A stretch of 46,653 bases of DNA from Rhodoferax sp. (GTDB lineage: Bacteria > Pseudomonadota > Gammaproteobacteria > Burkholderiales > Burkholderiaceae_C): NCBI GenBank assembly GCA_030685025.1, contig JAUXWC010000328.1, forward strand, positions 1-46,653, written 5' to 3'. The stretch's first letter is position 1; each line of letters opens with the position of its first letter. Below the pieces are notes generated by a model, which worked only from the letters and a program-made list of their open reading frames with translations, did not search any database and was not told the DNA's origin. Positions 42,578 through 46,653 of the stretch are shown here, piece after piece. The position numbers were made by a program, and so were the translations under genes.

Positions 42578-44740
42578 TCAAACACTGGCGATGGACTTCT
42601 TGATCTGCTCCAGCACATCCTTGGCGCTGGCCGGAATCGGCGTGCCGGGGCCATAGATGCCTTTAACACCGGCCGCATACAACATCTCGTAGTCCTGGCG
42701 CGGAATCACGCCGCCGACAAACACCACGATGTCATCGGCGCCCTGCTTTTTCAGCTCGGCAATGATGGCCGGCACCAGAGTCTTGTGGCCTGCCGCCAGG
42801 GTGGACACGCCCACCGCGTGCACGTCGTTCTCAATCGCCTGGCGGGCGCATTCTTCGGGGGTCTGGAACAGCGGGCCAATGTCCACGTCAAAGCCCAGGT
42901 CGGCAAAGGCCGTGGCCACCACCTTGGCACCGCGGTCGTGGCCGTCCTGACCGAGTTTGGAAATCATCACCCGCGGGCGGCGGCCCTGTTCCTGCGCGAA
43001 GGTATTGATCTCGGCCTTGAGGGCGTCCCAACCCTCGGCACTGTCATAAGCGGCTGCATACACACCGGTCACCTTTTGCGTATCGGCGCGGTGGCGCCCG
43101 TAGACTTTTTCCAACGCATCACTCACCTCGCCCACCGTGGCGCGCAGGCGCATTGCCTTGATGCTCAGGTCCAGCAGATTGCCCTCGCCATTCTCGGCGG
43201 TCTGCGTCAGGGCGGCCAGCGCGGCCTGCACCGCCACAGCGTCACGCTTGGCCTTGATGGCCGTCAGGCGCGCGATCTGCCCGTCGCGCACCGCCACGTT
43301 GTCAATGTCGCGCGACTCAATCGCGTCCTCGGTCTTGAGCTTGTATTTGTTGACGCCAACGATCACGTCGCGGCCAGAGTCAATGCGCGCCTGCTTTTGT
43401 GCGGCTGCCGCCTCGATCTTGAGCTTGGCCCAGCCGCTGTCCACCGCCTTGGTCATCCCGCCCATGGCCTCCACTTCTTCGATGATGGCCCAGGCCGCGT
43501 CCGCCATGTCTTGCGTCAGCTTTTCCATCATGTAGCTGCCGGCCCAGGGGTCGATCACATTGGTGATGTGGGTTTCTTCCTGGATGATGAGCTGCGTGTT
43601 GCGCGCAATGCGGCTCGAAAATTCGGTGGGCAGCGCAATCGCTTCGTCAAAGCTGTTGGTGTGCAGGCTTTGTGTGCCGCCAAACACCGCTGCCATGGCC
43701 TCGATGGTGGTGCGCACCACGTTGTTGTAGGGGTCTTGCTCGGTGAGCGACCAGCCGCTGGTTTGGCAGTGCGTGCGCAGCATCAGGCTCTTGGCACTCT
43801 TGGCGTCAAAGCCCTTCATGATGCGGCACCACAGCAGCCGCGCGGCGCGCATCTTGGCGACTTCCAGGTAGAAGTTCATGCCAATCGCCCAGAAGAAACT
43901 CAGGCGCCCGGCGAACTCGTCCACATCCAGGCCAGAGGCGATGGCGGTCTTCACATACTCCTTGCCATCGGCCAGCGTGAAGGCCAACTCCAGCGCCTGA
44001 TTGGCCCCAGCTTCCTGCATGTGGTAGCCCGAGATGCTGATCGAATTGAACTTGGGGCAATTCCGGGCGGTGTAGCCAATGATGTCGCCGATGATGCGCA
44101 TGCTGGGCGCAGGCGGGTAAATGTAGGTGTTGCGCACCATGAACTCTTTCAGAATGTCGTTCTGAATCGTTCCGCTGAGTTTGTCTTGCGACACGCCCTG
44201 CTCTTCCGCCGCCACCACGTAGCCGGCCAGCACCGGCAGCACGGCGCCGTTCATGGTCATCGAGACCGACACCTTGTCCAGCGGGATCTGGTCGAACAGA
44301 ATCTTCATGTCCTCCACGCTGTCGATCGCCACGCCCGCCTTGCCCACATCGCCCGTCACACGAGGATGGTCGCTGTCATAGCCCCGGTGGGTGGCCAGGT
44401 CGAATGCGACGGACACGCCCTGCCCGCCAGCGGCCAAGGCCTTGCGGTAAAAGGCGTTGGACTCTTCGGCGGTCGAGAACCCGGCGTACTGTCGAATGGT
44501 CCAAGGGCGCACCGCATACATGGTGGCTTGCGGGCCGCGCAGGTAGGGCTCGAAGCCGGGCAAGGTGTCGGCGTGGGGCAGGTTGGCGGTGTCGGCGGCG
44601 GTGTACAGCGGCTTGACCGTGATGCCATCGGGTGTGTGCCAGTTCAGGGCTTCCACATTGCCGCCAGGGGCCGACTTGGCGGCCGCTTTGGCCCATGCTT
44701 CGAGACTGGCGGACTGGAATTCGGGTGCTTGCTTTGTCAT
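42578..44740 (-). CDS. mcm: Methylmalonyl-CoA mutase (B12-dependent, single large subunit)
   Basis: Isomerises (R)-methylmalonyl-CoA to succinyl-CoA with adenosylcobalamin. 720 residues. The substrate barrel has [46 protein letters not shown] and [15 protein letters not shown]. The C-terminal B12 domain has the DxHxxG motif in [13 protein letters not shown] (His near residue 600) and [10 protein letters not shown]. The ATG at 44740 is chosen, with AAGGG about 9 nt upstream; homologues start at this point. It begins the propionate module and diverges from a GntR regulator. It depends on the cofactor made by the cluster at 21.4-34.1 kb. Confidence 0.96.
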   Translation of the reverse strand: MTKQAPEFQSASLEAWAKAAAKSAPGGNVEALNWHTPDGITVKPLYTAADTANLPHADTLPGFEPYLRGPQATMYAVRPWTIRQYAGFSTAEESNAFYRKALAAGGQGVSVAFDLATHRGYDSDHPRVTGDVGKAGVAIDSVEDMKILFDQIPLDKVSVSMTMNGAVLPVLAGYVVAAEEQGVSQDKLSGTIQNDILKEFMVRNTYIYPPAPSMRIIGDIIGYTARNCPKFNSISISGYHMQEAGANQALELAFTLADGKEYVKTAIASGLDVDEFAGRLSFFWAIGMNFYLEVAKMRAARLLWCRIMKGFDAKSAKSLMLRTHCQTSGWSLTEQDPYNNVVRTTIEAMAAVFGGTQSLHTNSFDEAIALPTEFSSRIARNTQLIIQEETHITNVIDPWAGSYMMEKLTQDMADAAWAIIEEVEAMGGMTKAVDSGWAKLKIEAAAAQKQARIDSGRDVIVGVNKYKLKTEDAIESRDIDNVAVRDGQIARLTAIKAKRDAVAVQAALAALTQTAENGEGNLLDLSIKAMRLRATVGEVSDALEKVYGRHRADTQKVTGVYAAAYDSAEGWDALKAEINTFAQEQGRRPRVMISKLGQDGHDRGAKVVATAFADLGFDVDIGPLFQTPEECARQAIENDVHAVGVSTLAAGHKTLVPAIIAELKKQGADDIVVFVGGVIPRQDYEMLYAAGVKGIYGPGTPIPASAKDVLEQIKKSIASV

Positions 44741-44835
44741 GTCGATGTGCCCTTGCGGTGGATGGCTCCAACAGCGTGCCGCGTTTGAACTGAATGCCAT
44801 GTTAGACCCGCAAGCGGGGCTTGAACAGCGCGTTT

Positions 44836-44899
44836 TCTGTGGATGGGAGTGTACATTATTTATAATTATTGATGCAAAATATGGCTGGCAGCTTACAAT
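44836..44899. promoter_or_regulatory. Divergent promoter region of mcm and the GntR gene
   Basis: An AT-rich tract, sharply different from its surroundings (GTACATTATTTATAATTATT and what follows). On plus, TTGATG with TACAAT (19-bp spacing, suboptimal) could serve the regulator. On minus, TTGCAT followed by TATAAAT or TACACT could serve mcm. An operator for the GntR protein is expected here but I cannot single one out. Confidence 0.4.
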
Positions 44900-44905
44900 C
44901 TCGCC

Positions 44906-45553
44906 ATGGCAGCACAGTCCCTTTCCCCCCGCGCACTCTACGAAGACGTAGCCGAGCTGCTACGCCAACGCATCTTCAAACGCGAGCTCGAACCCGGTAG
45001 CTGGATTGATGAGCTAAAGATCGCGCAGGACTACGGCATCAGCCGCACCCCCCTGCGCGAAGCCCTCAAGGTACTGGCCGCTGAAGGCCTGGTAACCATG
45101 AAAGTGCGCCGCGGCGCCTATGTGACCGAGGTGTCCGACAAAGACCTGCGCGATGTCTACCACCTGCTCAGCCTGCTCGAATCCGACGCGGCCGGCATGG
45201 TGGCCACGCAGGCCACCGAGGCGCAACTGGCCGAACTGCAGGCACTGCACCGGGAGCTGGAAGCGGCCGTGCGCCCAGGGCAAATTGATCGGGACCGCTT
45301 CTTCGAGCTCAACGAGGCCTTCCACATGCGCCTGCTGGCCATCGCCGACAACCGCTGGCGCGACCAGATGGTGACCGACCTGCGCAAGGTGATGAAGCTC
45401 AACCGCCACAACTCACTGCTCAAGAGCGGCCGCATCAAGGAATCGCTGGCCGAGCACCGCGCCATCATGGCCGCGCTGCTTGAGCGCGACGCCCCCGCGA
45501 CGATGCAACGCATGCGCGAGCACTTCGCTAGCGGCCTGGAAGCGGCGGCGTGA
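44906..45553 (+). CDS. GntR-family regulator, FCD subfamily
   Basis: 215 residues. The N-terminal winged helix (15-75) has [45 protein letters not shown]. The C-terminal FCD effector domain (90-205) has the metal/acid-binding pattern with [14 protein letters not shown] and [16 protein letters not shown] regulators bind small organic acids or acyl-CoA. Divergence from mcm suggests control of propionyl-CoA metabolism. No Shine-Dalgarno is visible. A -10-like TACAAT at 44894-44899 would place the RNA start on the ATG, so translation could be leaderless. Confidence 0.9.
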   Translation: MAAQSLSPRALYEDVAELLRQRIFKRELEPGSWIDELKIAQDYGISRTPLREALKVLAAEGLVTMKVRRGAYVTEVSDKDLRDVYHLLSLLESDAAGMVATQATEAQLAELQALHRELEAAVRPGQIDRDRFFELNEAFHMRLLAIADNRWRDQMVTDLRKVMKLNRHNSLLKSGRIKESLAEHRAIMAALLERDAPATMQRMREHFASGLEAAA

Positions 45554-45580
45554 TGCCGTCAGGCGCAGCGCGCATCACGC

Positions 45581-46495
45581 TCAGCCCTCAGACCATTGTT
45601 TGATCTGACCGAGGGTCGCAGTGGCACCGCCGCAGACGATGACCAGCACGGTGCCAAAGCCTTCAAGTTCGGCGGCCTTGTCGTAGGCCAGTGCCAGGCT
45701 TGCGCCGCACGCGGGCTCGACCAGAAGGCGGTGGTCATCCAGAAAACGCGTACAGGCCGACAGCGCTGCCCGATCCGACACCACAACGCTGCGGATCGGG
45801 TGTTCGCTGGACCACTGAAAAGCCCGTTCGCACACCCGCTTGGCGCCCAGTGAGGTGGCGATGCTGGTAATTTTCTGCAGTTCAACCAATCGACCCGCCA
45901 CCATGGACTGGTGCAAGGACGCCGCACCCTCGGTTTCGACCGCAACAATTGGCACCTGGCCCCAGCCGTTTCGGTGCAAGCCCTCGGCCACCCCCGACAA
46001 CAGCCCACCTCCGCCCACCGAGAGCACGATGGCGTCGGGCTTGAGGCCCGATTGGCACACCTCATCGATCATGGTGGCATGGCCCTGCCACAACAAGGGG
46101 TCGTCAAACGGGTGAAGGAATGCGTCGGACGCACCAATCATCGACAGCGCCAGCTCGTTCGCCTCTTGCCACGACGCACCATGCACCACGACCTCGGCCG
46201 CTTCCAGTGCCAACAGTTCTTTGGCTCGGTCTGATGTTGTTTCGGGCACCACCACGGTGACCGGGATCGACAGCATTCGACCTGCATAGGCCACGGCGAG
46301 CCCGGCGTTGCCGCCAGAGGAAGACACAAACCGCCGCGCACCCCGGCGTCGGTGCACCTCACAAGCCAGCCCAACGCCGCGAATCTTGAACGACCCCGGC
46401 GGCTGCAGCGCGTCCAGCTTCAACCAGACGGAGCGCCCCGCCAGCAAGCTCAAGGGGCGCGATGGGATCTGCGGGGTTTCAATATGCAAAGGCAT
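45581..46495 (-). CDS. PLP-dependent serine/threonine dehydratase-family protein
   Basis: 304 residues of fold type II. The PLP-Lys is in PPGSFKIRG, the phosphate/substrate loop is SSSGGNAGLAVAY, and the tetraglycine loop is SVGGGGLLSGV. The Cys in VIVCGGATATL matches the position used in catabolic L-serine dehydratases, which are similarly short and lack the C-terminal ACT domain. Deamination of serine or threonine to pyruvate or 2-oxobutyrate is likely. Threonine-derived 2-oxobutyrate feeds propionyl-CoA, which would fit the neighbouring module, but this is inference. A 12-bp palindrome lies 15 bp upstream. Confidence 0.85.
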   Translation of the reverse strand: MPLHIETPQIPSRPLSLLAGRSVWLKLDALQPPGSFKIRGVGLACEVHRRRGARRFVSSSGGNAGLAVAYAGRMLSIPVTVVVPETTSDRAKELLALEAAEVVVHGASWQEANELALSMIGASDAFLHPFDDPLLWQGHATMIDEVCQSGLKPDAIVLSVGGGGLLSGVAEGLHRNGWGQVPIVAVETEGAASLHQSMVAGRLVELQKITSIATSLGAKRVCERAFQWSSEHPIRSVVVSDRAALSACTRFLDDHRLLVEPACGASLALAYDKAAELEGFGTVLVIVCGGATATLGQIKQWSEG

Positions 46496-46509
46496 TGAGC
46501 TTGGTGCGA

Positions 46510-46521
46510 ACTACTAGTAGT
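46510..46521. promoter_or_regulatory. 12-bp perfect palindrome upstream of the dehydratase gene
   Basis: ACTACTAGTAGT lies 15 bp before the dehydratase start codon and 25 bp from the end of the transposase frame. It could be an operator or part of an insertion-sequence boundary. It may be chance. Confidence 0.3.
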
Positions 46522-46545
46522 GAGTTTCACTAAAACAGATACATA

Positions 46546-46653
46546 TTAAGTTACTCCGAGGTCAAACTTGTTCCAGCGAAACACCACAGGCGATGCATTG
46601 ATCTCTGCGATGCCTTTGAGGATGCGTTGTTTCAGATCGTCTTTGGATGTAAC
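46546..46653 (-). mobile_element. C-terminal end of a transposase, probably IS630 type (runs off window)
   Basis: A frame open from the window edge ends with TAA at 46546-46548. The last 35 residues include LKQRILKGIAEINASPVVFRW followed by NKFDL, which resembles the C terminus of IS630-family DDE transposases. The identification is from memory of the family ending. The remainder and both inverted repeats lie outside or cannot be defined. Confidence 0.55.

Noticed and set aside
42785-44788. 667-codon plus-strand frame opposite the mutase
   Set aside because: Antisense shadow; the mutase on the minus strand is complete and conserved.

Overview
The window is GC-rich, densely coded bacterial DNA. 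Gene content suggests a betaproteobacterium of the Comamonadaceae, probably Rhodoferax or a close relative. The evidence is a Ralstonia-type intracellular PHB depolymerase, a KorABC-like 2-oxoacid oxidoreductase, CbtAB cobalt transport, and a GC-rich palindromic repeat of the kind scattered through Comamonadaceae genomes. The assignment is by recognition, not by search. No rRNA, tRNA or CRISPR array was seen.

Layout. (1) 1-2.6 kb: the 3' part of glpD, a 27-bp-arm palindromic repeat, and an FGGY-family sugar/polyol kinase. (2) 2.6-9.3 kb, minus strand: a 1810-residue hybrid sensor kinase followed by its probable partner, a receiver-EAL protein, which points to a phosphorelay controlling cyclic-di-GMP. 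(3) 9.4-15.8 kb: two exported proteins (one unknown, one zinc phospholipase C/P1-nuclease type), PHB depolymerase phaZ translationally overlapping an RnfB-type ferredoxin gene, and a chemoreceptor with a C-terminal cytoplasmic Cache-like domain. (4) 16.0-21.3 kb, minus strand: a KorC-A-B-like operon ending in a CBS-domain gene. The KorC-like gene carries an in-frame insertion of a palindromic repeat.

(5) 21.4-34.1 kb: a cobalamin cluster. bluB (minus) and a long plus-strand operon (cobB, cbiM-like, cobM, cbiX, cbiC, cbiD, cbiET, cobI, cbiG, cobE-like, cbtB, cbtA, cobJ) diverge from a leader region holding two back-to-back cobalamin riboswitches. Only about 38 bp separate the two aptamers, so the two promoters must overlap. 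The ring pathway is the early-cobalt type (CbiX, CbiD, CbiG), combined with the oxygen-using lower-ligand enzyme BluB. No precorrin-6A reductase is present here.

(6) 34.2-44.7 kb, minus strand: a propionyl-CoA/methylmalonyl-CoA module (B12-dependent mutase, MeaB GTPase, carboxylase beta and alpha subunits, epimerase-like VOC protein). It consumes the B12 made by the neighbouring cluster. Defence or addiction genes interrupt it: a ribbon-helix-helix/PIN toxin-antitoxin pair, a GNAT gene, an HNH endonuclease, and a MazEF-like pair beside a broken second copy of the 5' end of the carboxylase alpha gene. This looks like the scar of an insertion or allele replacement. A divergent GntR/FCD regulator probably controls the module.

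(7) 45.6-46.65 kb: a PLP-dependent serine/threonine dehydratase-family gene, and the C-terminal end of what is probably an IS630-type transposase running off the window.
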